NCBI RefSeq assembly: GCF_005047635.1
Contig: NZ_SUKC01000017.1
Coordinates: 30,981 to 94,980, forward strand
Source: Arthrobacter sp. CAU 1506
GTDB taxonomy: Bacteria; Actinomycetota; Actinomycetes; Actinomycetales; Micrococcaceae
Direction: 5' to 3'
DNA length: 64,000 nt
This document shows positions 18,029-25,352 of the stretch, piece after piece (the first letter of the stretch is position 1; each line of letters begins with the position of its first letter). Under the pieces are notes generated by a model. That model saw nothing but the letters and a program-made list of their open reading frames with translations, ran no database searches and was not told where the DNA came from. A program made the translations under genes and the position numbers.

Positions 18029-18505
18029 ATGAGCCGCGGCGGCCGAGAGCGCCCCGGCTCCAGACCGCTGCACCTGCAGCTGCCCGCGATCTTGATGGTC
18101 ATGGGCGGTGGGGCTCTGGGCACCTTGTGCCGGTACTGGCTGAACACGGCCATCCCCACGCCGGACGGCTGGCCGTTGCCCACGCTCCTCATCAATCTCA
18201 GCGGGGCTTTCGCACTCGGCCTGTTGCTGGAAGCACTCGCACGACGTGGGCCGGATGTCGGCATGCGCCGGACCTTGCGGCTGCTCGCAGGCACCGGCTT
18301 CCTGGGAGCCTTCACCACGTACAGTACCCTTGCCCTGGACGCCAACCTCCTCCTGTCAGCCGACAGGATCGCCGATGCCGTGGCGTTCATGCTGCTGTCC
18401 GTGATCGGCGGGCTGGCAACCGGGGCAGCCGGGGTGTGGGTGGCGGCCGCTCGCCGAGCCGCCGGTCCTCAAGAGTCCAGCGGCACTGAAACGGATGCGA
18501 GATGA
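18029..18505 (+). CDS. crcB: CrcB/Fluc fluoride channel, first subunit
   Basis: Membrane channel that expels fluoride. The 158-residue protein has four helices and the family motifs GGGALGTLCRYWL, LLINLSGAFALGLLLE and GTGFLGAFTTYSTLALD (TTYSTL replaces the usual TTFSTF). It is longer at both ends than typical CrcB (about 125). Its stop overlaps the start of a second crcB by four bases; two dissimilar subunits encoded side by side form heterodimeric channels in many Gram-positive bacteria. A fluoride riboswitch was looked for upstream and not found. Confidence 0.93.
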   Translation: MSRGGRERPGSRPLHLQLPAILMVMGGGALGTLCRYWLNTAIPTPDGWPLPTLLINLSGAFALGLLLEALARRGPDVGMRRTLRLLAGTGFLGAFTTYSTLALDANLLLSADRIADAVAFMLLSVIGGLATGAAGVWVAAARRAAGPQESSGTETDAR

Positions 18506-18867
18506 CGATCCTTTTGGTGATGCTGGCCGGTGGGGCGGGCGCGGTTGCCCGGTTCGTCCTCGGCGGGCTGATCAGTTCGCGGTTCCGGGGCGAACTGCCC
18601 CTCGGCACCATAGTGGTCAATGTCAGCGGATCGCTTCTCATGGGATTGCTCGCCGGCGCCGTCATCTTCCACGGCGCCCCGGCTGCCCTGCAGACCGTGT
18701 TGGGAACCGGGTTCCTGGGAGGCTACACCACGTTCAGTACGGCGAGCGTAGACACCGTCCGGCTGCTGCAGTCCCGCCGCCCCATCCTTGCGCTGATCAA
18801 CGCCGCTGGAACGCTGATCACGACCGTTGTGGCAGCGGCCGCCGGACTGGCCCTGACGCTGCTCTGA
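18502..18867 (+). CDS. crcB: CrcB/Fluc fluoride channel, second subunit
   Basis: Partner subunit of the fluoride channel, 121 residues, four helices. Motifs: LAGGAGAVARFVLGGLI, TIVVNVSGSLLMGLLAG and GTGFLGGYTTFSTASVD, the last nearer to consensus than in the first subunit. ATGA overlap with the preceding crcB means coupled translation and equal amounts. Confidence 0.94.
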   Translation: MTILLVMLAGGAGAVARFVLGGLISSRFRGELPLGTIVVNVSGSLLMGLLAGAVIFHGAPAALQTVLGTGFLGGYTTFSTASVDTVRLLQSRRPILALINAAGTLITTVVAAAAGLALTLL

Positions 18868-18908
18868 CCCGCCAACCCACCCGCCCCGGCAGGTTAAACG
18901 CCACGCCG

Positions 18909-18938
18909 TTGACACTCCAGAATTTGTCCCACTATGCT
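18909..18938 (+). promoter_or_regulatory. Sigma-70-type promoter of the amide operon
   Basis: Consensus TTGACA (18909-18914), 18-base spacer, TATGCT (18933-18938). Transcription would start near 18945 and give a leader of about 125 bases before the amiS-like gene. Confidence 0.7.
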
Positions 18939-18967
18939 GAGCCGGACATCCTACACGTGCTATCCGG

Positions 18968-19017
18968 GCACCGTTTACGGTGCGTGGTGTTGAGCCTTCA
19001 GAAGTGGGTTTAACACC
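18968..19017 (+). promoter_or_regulatory. Structured leader with two adjacent stem-loops
   Basis: Stem 1: GCACCG (18968-18973) pairs with CGGTGC (18978-18983) around a TTTA loop. Stem 2: GGTGTTGAGCC (18986-18996) pairs with GGTTTAACACC (19007-19017) over 11 pairs including two G-U, with a ten-base loop. Both lie between the promoter and the first gene of the amide operon. They may be a riboswitch or attenuator, or stem 2 may be a DNA operator. No known class was recognised. Confidence 0.45.
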
Positions 19018-19069
19018 ATACTCTTCAGTGCTACACCTCAAGCATCACCTGTATCGCGATGGAGCGAAC

Positions 19070-19705
19070 ATGGGCAGTGTCGGTTTATTGTATGTTGGGG
19101 CCGTTTTGTTCATCAACGGTCTAATGCTGGTGGGGCTCATTCCGGGAAAATCAGCCGCCATCCTCAACTTTTTTGTCGGTACTATGCAAGTCATCTTCCC
19201 GACCCTCATTATTCTGCAGGCAAACAATGATCCCGCGGTGATTTTCGGTGCTGCCGGCCTGTACCTTTTCGGCTTCACATACCTGTACGTCGGAATTCTC
19301 CAGATCACCGGTTACCCCGGCGAGGGACTGGGTTGGTTCTCCCTGTTCGTCGCCATCTGCGCCGTCGTTATCGGCATCATTCAGTTCACCACGGTCATGG
19401 ATCCGGTCTTCGGATCCATCTGGCTCATCTGGGCGGTGCTCTGGTTCATGTTCTTCCTCGTGCTGGGGTTGCATAAGGAAACACTGACCCTCGCAACCGG
19501 CTGGTTCACCATCCTGGTCAGCTTCCTGACCGGCACCATCCCGGCGTTCCTCCTGCTACTGAACAGATATGAGACCGGTGGGGGCAGCGCCCTGCTTATG
19601 GCGGTAGCCGGAGCAATCTGCTTGGCCGTGGCCTTCTTCCTGGCCAGCAGGGGACTCCCGCATACGAGTACCACCGAAGACACGGCCACTGCCTCCACTG
19701 CCTAG
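19070..19705 (+). CDS. AmiS/UreI family amide or urea channel
   Basis: Inner-membrane channel that lets short amides or urea in. The 211-residue product has six or seven helices; signature segments are LLYVGAVLFINGLMLVGLI at the N terminus, FGAAGLYLFGFTYLYVGI, GLGWFSLFVAICAV and SIWLIWAVLWFMFFLVLG, all AmiS/UreI hallmarks. The C terminus is a short polar Thr/Ser-rich tail. ATG at 19070 has GGAG five bases upstream; upstream codons in the same frame belong to the leader. First gene of an operon with fmdB and a formamidase gene, so formamide is the likely substrate. Confidence 0.9.
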   Translation: MGSVGLLYVGAVLFINGLMLVGLIPGKSAAILNFFVGTMQVIFPTLIILQANNDPAVIFGAAGLYLFGFTYLYVGILQITGYPGEGLGWFSLFVAICAVVIGIIQFTTVMDPVFGSIWLIWAVLWFMFFLVLGLHKETLTLATGWFTILVSFLTGTIPAFLLLLNRYETGGGSALLMAVAGAICLAVAFFLASRGLPHTSTTEDTATASTA

Positions 19706-19770
19706 GAGGACGTGCCGGCCCGAGGGAAACAGCTGAGCGAAACATCCTCAAGGAAAGGAAACCGCTGCCC

Positions 19771-20055
19771 ATGCCGATCTACGAATACCGGTGCCCCGAA
19801 TGCTCGGTTTTCGACCTGATACGTGGAATGGGTGAGGCACCTGATGCGGCGCCTTGCCCGTCCTGTGGCACAACGTCACCTCGCAAGATGAGTGCCCCGC
19901 ACCTTTCCCGTGCCGGGTCTGCGCAGTTTCGGCTGATCGATGACTCCAAGCGCAGTGCGCACGAACCCCCGGTTGTTACCGGGCTCCCCGGTAAGGGAAA
20001 GAATCGCCCGGTGTACACCGCCAACCCGCTGCACCAAAAGCTTCCCAGACCCTAA
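19771..20055 (+). CDS. FmdB family zinc-ribbon protein
   Basis: Small cytosolic protein of 94 residues. The N-terminal zinc ribbon is clear: MPIYEYRCPECSVFDLIRGM then PCPSCGTT, giving two CxxC pairs. The remaining 50 residues are basic and probably unstructured. FmdB proteins are commonly encoded beside formamidase and are proposed regulators of amide degradation; no DNA-binding evidence is visible here. Ribosome binding site AAGGAAAGGAAA upstream; 65 bases after the channel gene and 40 before the formamidase gene. Confidence 0.9.
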   Translation: MPIYEYRCPECSVFDLIRGMGEAPDAAPCPSCGTTSPRKMSAPHLSRAGSAQFRLIDDSKRSAHEPPVVTGLPGKGKNRPVYTANPLHQKLPRP

Positions 20056-20095
20056 GGAAACAAATTTTTGCCGATCGTCCTAAGGAGAGAGAAAA

Positions 20096-21352
20096 ATGCC
20101 TGAGGTTATATTTCCCCTTGATTCATCAAAGAAGTTCGAGGATCAGGAAAAAGTCGGCCACAACCGGTGGCACCCGGAGATCCCGCCGGTGGCCACGGTC
20201 AAGCCCGGTGATTCCTTCCGCGTGCATTGCCGTGAATGGTTTGACGGCGCGATCGTCAATGACGACTCGGCGGACGACATTCTTAATGCCCCGCTTCCGA
20301 CCGTGCACAAGCTCAGCGGCCCCTTCGCCGTCGAGGGTGCACAGCCGGGCGACCTGCTGGTGGTAGACATCCTGGACGTGGGCGCCATCCCGCAAGAGGA
20401 TTCCGGTCCCCTGGCCGGACAGGGCTGGGGCTACACCGGCATCTTCTCCACGAACAACGGCGGCGGGTTCCTGACCGAACAATTCCCGGACGCCTACAAG
20501 GCCATTTGGGACTTCACTGGCCAGGTGGCCGCCTCGCGGCACATCCCGGAGGTCGCGTTCACCGGGCTGATCCACCCAGGGCTGATGGGCACGGCGCCGT
20601 CCGCGGAACTGCTGGCCAAATGGAACAAGCGCGAGGGCGATCTCATCGCGACGGATCCGAACCGGGTGCCGCCGCTGGCGTTGCCTCCGCTGCCCCAAGA
20701 CGCGGTCCTCGGGGGAGTACCCCAGTCCGATTTCGACCGGGTAGCCGGCGAAGCCGCCCGCACCGCGCCGCCACGCGAGAACGGCGGAAACCAGGACATC
20801 AAGAACTTCTCGAAGGGCACCCGGGTCTTCTACCCGGTCTTCGTGGACGGTGCCAACCTGTCGATGGGCGACCTGCACTTCTCCCAGGGCGACGGCGAGA
20901 TCACCTTCTGCGGCGCCATCGAGATGGGCGGCTTCCTGGACCTGCACGTCGATCTCATCAAGGGCGGCATGGACACCTACGGAGTCCGCGAAAACGCCAT
21001 CTTCATGCCGGGCATCGTGGATCCGCGGTTCAGCGAATGGCTCGCGTTCTCCGGAACTTCGGTGACCTTGGATGGAGAGCAGAAGTACCTGGATTCTCAC
21101 CTGTCCTATCAGCGGGCCTGCCTGCACGCTATCGATTATCTGACCAAGTTCGGCTACAGCCGGGAGCAGGCCTACCTGCTGCTCGGCGCAGCGCCGATCG
21201 AAGGCCGGCTTTCGGGTGTTGTTGACATCCCCAACTCGTGCTCCACTGTCTACCTGCCCACCTCGATCTTCGACTTCGACGTCCGGCCCTCGGCATCAGG
21301 CCCGCACAAGGTCGAATCGAAGATGGCGGCGCCCATGAGCAAGAACAAGTAA
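20096..21352 (+). CDS. fmdA: Formamidase
   Basis: Hydrolyses formamide (and possibly acetamide) to ammonia and the acid, supplying nitrogen. The 418-residue protein matches the FmdA_AmdA family across its length: VGHNRWHPEIPPVATVKPGD, CREWFDGAIVNDDSADDI, GFLTEQFPDAYKAIWDF, VAFTGLIHPGLMGTAPS, MGDLHFSQGDGEITFCGAIE and YLLLGAAPIEGRLSGVVDIP. The cytosolic enzyme is not related to amidase-signature or nitrilase amidases. ATG preceded by AAGGAGAG. Last gene of the channel-FmdB-formamidase operon, followed by a strong hairpin. Confidence 0.95.
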   Translation: MPEVIFPLDSSKKFEDQEKVGHNRWHPEIPPVATVKPGDSFRVHCREWFDGAIVNDDSADDILNAPLPTVHKLSGPFAVEGAQPGDLLVVDILDVGAIPQEDSGPLAGQGWGYTGIFSTNNGGGFLTEQFPDAYKAIWDFTGQVAASRHIPEVAFTGLIHPGLMGTAPSAELLAKWNKREGDLIATDPNRVPPLALPPLPQDAVLGGVPQSDFDRVAGEAARTAPPRENGGNQDIKNFSKGTRVFYPVFVDGANLSMGDLHFSQGDGEITFCGAIEMGGFLDLHVDLIKGGMDTYGVRENAIFMPGIVDPRFSEWLAFSGTSVTLDGEQKYLDSHLSYQRACLHAIDYLTKFGYSREQAYLLLGAAPIEGRLSGVVDIPNSCSTVYLPTSIFDFDVRPSASGPHKVESKMAAPMSKNK

Positions 21353-21371
21353 CAGCAACTCATCCTGGCGA

Positions 21372-21410
21372 GCGGCCGGCTGGACCGAATCTTCCGGTCC
21401 AGCCGGCCGC
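21372..21410 (+). terminator. Terminator hairpin of the amide operon
   Basis: Perfect 16-bp inverted repeat (21372-21387 with 21395-21410), seven-base loop, 19 bases after the formamidase stop. No U tract follows, as is common in high-GC genomes. Confidence 0.75.
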
Positions 21411-21463
21411 CGCTGGAGTCAGCACCGCTGGCCAAGCCGGCGGCAACTGGCAGAATCGAACTC

Positions 21464-22024
21464 ATGGATGCACGTCTGCCGCTCGCTTGGCCGGAGGTAC
21501 CGCCGGCACACGGCGGAGTGGTGTTGCGCCAGTTCCGCAGCGAGGACGCACATCTGGCCACAGAATTGGCCGAGGATCCGTACATCCCGCTGATCAGTTC
21601 CATCCCGTCGCCGTGTCCCCAGGACGATGCGGTGGAGTGGATCTTGCGTCAGAACGGGCGGTTCACGTCCGGTGCGGGGTACTCGTTTGCGGTGGCGGAT
21701 GCGCAGACGGATTGCGCGCTGGGCCAAATCGGGCTTTGGCTGACCTATCTGCCGGAGGGCCGGGCTACTGCCGGCTACCTGATGGCGCCGGTGCACCGCG
21801 GACAGGGCCGCGCGGCCGATGCGCTGGCCGCGCTGGCATCGTTCGCCTGGACCATTCCTGAACTGCACCGGCTGGAGCTCTACATCGAGCCGTGGAACAC
21901 GGCGTCGTTCCGCACCGCCGAAGCGGCCGGCTTCAGCCGCGAAGGCCTGCTGCGCAGCTACCAAGCCATCGGTGGGGAACGCCGGGACATGCTGCTCTAC
22001 GCGGCGGTCCGGCCGCCGGCCTGA
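21464..22024 (+). CDS. GNAT acetyltransferase, RimJ/RimL-like
   Basis: Transfers an acetyl group from acetyl-CoA to an unknown amine, possibly a protein N terminus. The 186-residue product has GVVLRQFRSEDAHLATELAE at the start, the acetyl-CoA loop VHRGQGRAADALAALASFAW (motif A, RGQGRA), and ELHRLELYIEPWNTASFRTA followed by AAGFSREGLLRSYQ, typical of the RimJ/RimL subgroup. Single gene, convergent with the DUF1003 gene. Confidence 0.88.
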   Translation: MDARLPLAWPEVPPAHGGVVLRQFRSEDAHLATELAEDPYIPLISSIPSPCPQDDAVEWILRQNGRFTSGAGYSFAVADAQTDCALGQIGLWLTYLPEGRATAGYLMAPVHRGQGRAADALAALASFAWTIPELHRLELYIEPWNTASFRTAEAAGFSREGLLRSYQAIGGERRDMLLYAAVRPPA

Positions 22025-22093
22025 CGGCAGCCACGCCCGCACCGCCGGGAGAACCTATCACTGAACGGTATTGCGCCTCGTCGTGTTCGCGCG

Positions 22094-22507
22094 CTACCGC
22101 TGTTCGCTGCGCCCGGCGACCTGTTCCTGGAGCCGGCGGATCAGCTCCAGCTGTTCCCGGTTGATCGCCAGCAGCTGTTCAATGCCGCTTTTGGCTTCCG
22201 TGTCCGTCTCAAAATCGTGCTCGGCCATCGCGGCGGCGATCGCATCCTGCCGCTTGGCGGCGATGAGCAGAATGGCTCCCTGCAGCCCGGCCAGCATGGA
22301 CAGGAACAGGTTCAGCAAGATGAAGGGGTAGGCGTCCCAGGGATTCCGGACCCAAAGATTGATCAGCGCCCAGACGAGCATGAAGGCGATGAATCCCGCG
22401 ACAAACCGCCAGCTGCCCATGCTGTTGCGAAGCACATCGGCGGCCCGCTCGCCCCGCGTGAGCGACTGCTTGTGGCTGGCGTGCCAGTTCTTCTTTTCTG
22501 CAGACAT
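22094..22507 (-). CDS. DUF1003 membrane protein
   Basis: Inner-membrane protein of 137 residues with two helices: GSWRFVAGFIAFMLVWALIN and PFILLNLFLSMLAGLQGAIL. The order GERAADVLRNSMGSWRF, NPWDAYPFILLNLFLSMLAG and AAKRQDAIAAAMAEHDFETD is the DUF1003 signature. The C-terminal 40 residues are a likely coiled coil (IEQLLAINREQLELIRRLQE). Function unknown. Start ATG at 22507. Confidence 0.88.
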   Translation of the reverse strand: MSAEKKNWHASHKQSLTRGERAADVLRNSMGSWRFVAGFIAFMLVWALINLWVRNPWDAYPFILLNLFLSMLAGLQGAILLIAAKRQDAIAAAMAEHDFETDTEAKSGIEQLLAINREQLELIRRLQEQVAGRSEQR

Positions 22508-22605
22508 GCCTCAGTCTAGACAGCGCACCTGCGGCGCTGAGACGACGACGCCGCTGCCCACCTGAGGCGGGCACCGGCGTCGAACGTTTGTGGTTGGGGG
22601 AAGAA

Positions 22606-23373
22606 CTAGACGTGGATCTTGACGTCCGCCTTCTTCCGCAGGTCGGTAACCAGCGCCTGGGTGGCTTCGGTTTCCTTCTGCGCCTTCACCTGCTGCTCCA
22701 GGTTAGGCCGCATTTCCTCCATGGAGGGGACCTCGGCCTTCTGGCCGGACTGTTCGCCCATCGCCTCCTGCTGCTGCTTCGCCTGATCGTAGGCGGCCTT
22801 CAGCTCCTTCTCGGAGGGCTTGGTGTCGCCGGTTTCCTCCGCAATGAGTTTGTTCACCTTGACCTGCGTCTGCATTTCGGCATTGACCTCGTTCTCGTCC
22901 ATGCCCTGCTTCTTGATCGCGGCCATGAGCTCGTCGACGGTCTTGAAGTCGTTTGACTTGGCCATCTTCTCCAGCTCGGCGTCCACATCCTTCTGCGCCG
23001 CCTTGATGCCGCGGTGGTCCGCTTCCTGGATCAACAGCTGCGTGCCCACCATGGCCTCGGCGGTCTGCTTCTTCAGCGCAGCCTGGTCCACTTCCTGCCC
23101 GGTCATCTGCGATTGCATGGCCATCTGCTGGAACTGGCCCTCGTACGCGGCAGTGAACTTGTCCTTGGTGATCTTCGTTCCGTTGACCTCGGCCACTACA
23201 TCGGGGATGTCCTTCAGGTCCGGCTCCGGCATCTGTGCCTGTCCCTCGGCGCCGGCGCTGGCTTCGGCCGACGCGGCCGGGCTGGCACCGCCGTCAGAAG
23301 GCGCTCCGCCGCATGCGGTGAGGACGGCGATGGAGCCGGCAACAGCCAGGCTCAACAACCATTTTTTAGTCAC
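22606..23373 (-). CDS. SurA N-terminal domain lipoprotein
   Basis: Probable membrane-anchored extracytoplasmic chaperone. The 255-residue product begins with KKWLLSLAVAGSIAVLTACG, whose LTAC is a lipobox, then an Ala/Ser-rich linker, then a SurA_N-like helical domain (VVAEVNGTKITKDKFTAAYE, followed by Gln/Met-rich helices). The PPIase (parvulin) domain found in SurA or PrsA is missing, so it should lack isomerase activity. The GTG at 23373 is chosen because GGGAG lies six bases upstream and the signal peptide follows directly; the open frame extends further without features. Monocistronic. Confidence 0.85.
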   Translation of the reverse strand: MTKKWLLSLAVAGSIAVLTACGGAPSDGGASPAASAEASAGAEGQAQMPEPDLKDIPDVVAEVNGTKITKDKFTAAYEGQFQQMAMQSQMTGQEVDQAALKKQTAEAMVGTQLLIQEADHRGIKAAQKDVDAELEKMAKSNDFKTVDELMAAIKKQGMDENEVNAEMQTQVKVNKLIAEETGDTKPSEKELKAAYDQAKQQQEAMGEQSGQKAEVPSMEEMRPNLEQQVKAQKETEATQALVTDLRKKADVKIHV

Positions 23374-23617
23374 ACTGATCTCCCATCTCGGTGGCCAGTG
23401 TGCGACGTTAGTCGGCGCAGATGGGCGCCGCCATGGCAAAAGCTGGGAGAAACCTTGGCGCCGCGCGCGGAACGCCGTCCGGAACCTCGAGCGGGATGTC
23501 TCCCGCACCCGAACGGAAGGTCTCGCTGCCCCCGCGCACGGAACGTCGGGCTGCGCCCGAGGAATCCCGACCGGCGCGTTGGAAAGAGCGGTTTCCGCGA
23601 CCGGGTAGTCTGTGGCC

Positions 23618-24055
23618 ATGAAACGCTTCGAGCGCTGGTTTGGGGCAGTTGCTCTTGCTGCTGCCGCGGTGGCACTGCTGGTCTCGTCCGGGCGGGACGG
23701 GGACTGGCTGGCCGGCATCGTTTTTGCCGCCCTGCTGCTGGCCGCAGCCTGGGCGGTCAGCCCGTTCTTCGGCGGCCGGCAGGAGCCATGGGCGTCGATC
23801 AGAGACAAGAACGACGACGGCGGGGTGGTGATCTTCTGGCGGCCCGGCTGCGTCTACTGCCTGCGGTTGAAGGCATCCTTGGGCCGCGGCGGCCGCCGAG
23901 CGCAGTGGGTGAACATCTGGCGGGACCCGGACGGGGCCGCGTTCGTACGCGAACACAACGACGGTAATGAAACCGTCCCCACCGTGCTGGTGGGCAGCGA
24001 GGTGCTGACCAATCCGGAACCCGGGATTGTCAGCCGAGCGCTGGCCGGAAGGTAA
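23618..24055 (+). CDS. Membrane-anchored glutaredoxin-like protein
   Basis: Thiol-disulfide oxidoreductase of 145 residues with two N-terminal helices (FGAVALAAAAVALLVSS and LAGIVFAALLLAAAWAVSPF) and a cytosolic glutaredoxin fold from about residue 60. The redox motif is CVYC in FWRPGCVYCLRLK, and the cis-proline loop is ETVPTVLVG. Actinobacteria use mycothiol, so it may act as a mycoredoxin, though the membrane anchor is unusual. ATG at 23618 is preferred to the GTG six bases upstream. Confidence 0.85.
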   Translation: MKRFERWFGAVALAAAAVALLVSSGRDGDWLAGIVFAALLLAAAWAVSPFFGGRQEPWASIRDKNDDGGVVIFWRPGCVYCLRLKASLGRGGRRAQWVNIWRDPDGAAFVREHNDGNETVPTVLVGSEVLTNPEPGIVSRALAGR

Positions 24056-24213
24056 GCACCGCCGTCGTCAGCCAGTGGCACTACCATCCGGTGCTGCCAC
24101 AGCCCTATTCACGTAACGGGCGGCTGAGTACCATGGTGCCTGCAGCCGTACGGGGTCGTGGGGGCCAGCCATCCGGCGGAATGGGGAAGCACGCCAAGGG
24201 GGGTGGTGCCGCA

Positions 24214-24750
24214 GTGCGGGTCTTGATCGGCCATGCCAGCGCCCACGGATCTACCGTGGACATCGCGCAGCGAATTGCTGGCGTGCTGGAACATGACGGC
24301 CTGGCAGCGGACGTCGTTCCGATCCGCCAGCTGGGCGGCCTCAAGGGTTATGACGCAGCGGTGCTGGGCAGTGCCATTCACCAACAGGCCTGGCTGCCGG
24401 GGGCCATGGCATTCGTCCAACAGCATGTCAATGAACTGCAGGCCCGCCCGGTGTGGCTCTTCAGCGTGGGGATGTCCGCCAGTTTGCCGCGCCCGGTCCG
24501 CTCGTCGGCCCGCACAGCGCAGGACCGGCGCTTGGCCGGGGCGTTGCGGGATCTGGTGCGTCCGCGCGGGCACGGTTTGTTCTCCGGGGTAGCGCGGGAG
24601 GAGGACTTTCCGCGCTGGATCGGCGTCCTGTTCCGCATAGTGGGTGCGCGTTTCGGGGACTTCCGCGACTGGGACCGGATCGAGGACTGGGCACGGGGAA
24701 TCGCGCATGACCTTCGCTCGGCCAGTCTTCAGACGTCCGGTGGGGTGTAA
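24214..24750 (+). CDS. Flavodoxin-domain protein, protoporphyrinogen-oxidase-like
   Basis: FMN-binding flavodoxin fold, 178 residues. The phosphate loop is IGHASAHGSTVDIAQRIAGV, followed by YDAAVLGSAIHQQAWLPGAM and a conserved WLFSVGM strand, a pattern shared with HemG-type menaquinone-dependent protoporphyrinogen oxidases. The C terminus (DFRDWDRIEDWARGIAHDL) also fits. The GTG start at 24214 is chosen because the flavodoxin strand starts there (VRVLIGH) with AAGGGGGG upstream; the frame is open further, including an ATG at 24181. It sits 26 bases before another flavodoxin gene, so the two are probably co-transcribed. Confidence 0.82.
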   Translation: MRVLIGHASAHGSTVDIAQRIAGVLEHDGLAADVVPIRQLGGLKGYDAAVLGSAIHQQAWLPGAMAFVQQHVNELQARPVWLFSVGMSASLPRPVRSSARTAQDRRLAGALRDLVRPRGHGLFSGVAREEDFPRWIGVLFRIVGARFGDFRDWDRIEDWARGIAHDLRSASLQTSGGV

Positions 24751-24776
24751 GGGGATACGGGCAGAAGGAGCATGGC

Positions 24777-25307
24777 ATGGCAGTAGTAGTGGTTTACGAA
24801 TCCATGTATGGCAACACCCACCAGATTGCACGAGCCATCGGCCGTGGCCTGACCGAAGCGCATTGCCCGGCCGAAGTTTTCTCCGTCGAAGCTGCTCGCG
24901 ATCGGGGGACGCGTCCTGGCGATGTGCTGGTGGTAGGTGCGCCGACCCACGTGCACGGACTCAGCCGGGACTCTACCCGCAAGGCGGCAGCGACCGATGC
25001 CTCGAAGAATGAACTGGAGTTGGACCCTGCCGCCCAGGGACCGGCGGTGCGGGACTGGTTGGCGTCGCTGGGAAAGAGCACCGGCAAGGCCGCGGCGTTC
25101 GACACCCGGATCAAAGCTCCCGCGCTGTTCACCGGTCGGGCCAGCCACACCATTGCCAGGGCCCTGCGGCGGCACGGATTCGAACTGTTGGCCGAACCGG
25201 AGAGCTTTCTGGTCACCTCGACCAATCAATTGATGCCGGAGGAGGAGGCCCGGGCGCGTCAGTGGGGAGCCGATCTGGCCGCCAAGATTCTATCCATCCA
25301 GACCTAG
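24777..25307 (+). CDS. Flavodoxin family protein
   Basis: FMN-binding flavodoxin of 176 residues. Phosphate loop: YESMYGNTHQIARAIGRGL; second FMN loop: LVVGAPTHVHGLSRDSTRKA; third: AAAFDTRIKAPALFTGRASH. The C terminus (ESFLVTSTNQLMPEEEARAR) matches soluble stand-alone flavodoxins of Actinobacteria. Electron partner unknown. Strong ribosome binding site (GAAGGAG) before ATG. Confidence 0.88.
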   Translation: MAVVVVYESMYGNTHQIARAIGRGLTEAHCPAEVFSVEAARDRGTRPGDVLVVGAPTHVHGLSRDSTRKAAATDASKNELELDPAAQGPAVRDWLASLGKSTGKAAAFDTRIKAPALFTGRASHTIARALRRHGFELLAEPESFLVTSTNQLMPEEEARARQWGADLAAKILSIQT

Positions 25308-25352
25308 GCGGCCGCGCCGACCACGGTATTGGCGCGGTGCGAAAGGATCGCC

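Noticed and set aside
18968..19017. Guanidine-II (mini-ykkC) riboswitch
   Set aside because: Two tandem hairpins are present, but the loops do not carry the ACGR tetraloops that define the class.
23421..23621. Short plus-strand frame between the SurA-like and glutaredoxin-like genes
   Set aside because: Arg/Pro/Ser-rich, no good start, no homology recalled.
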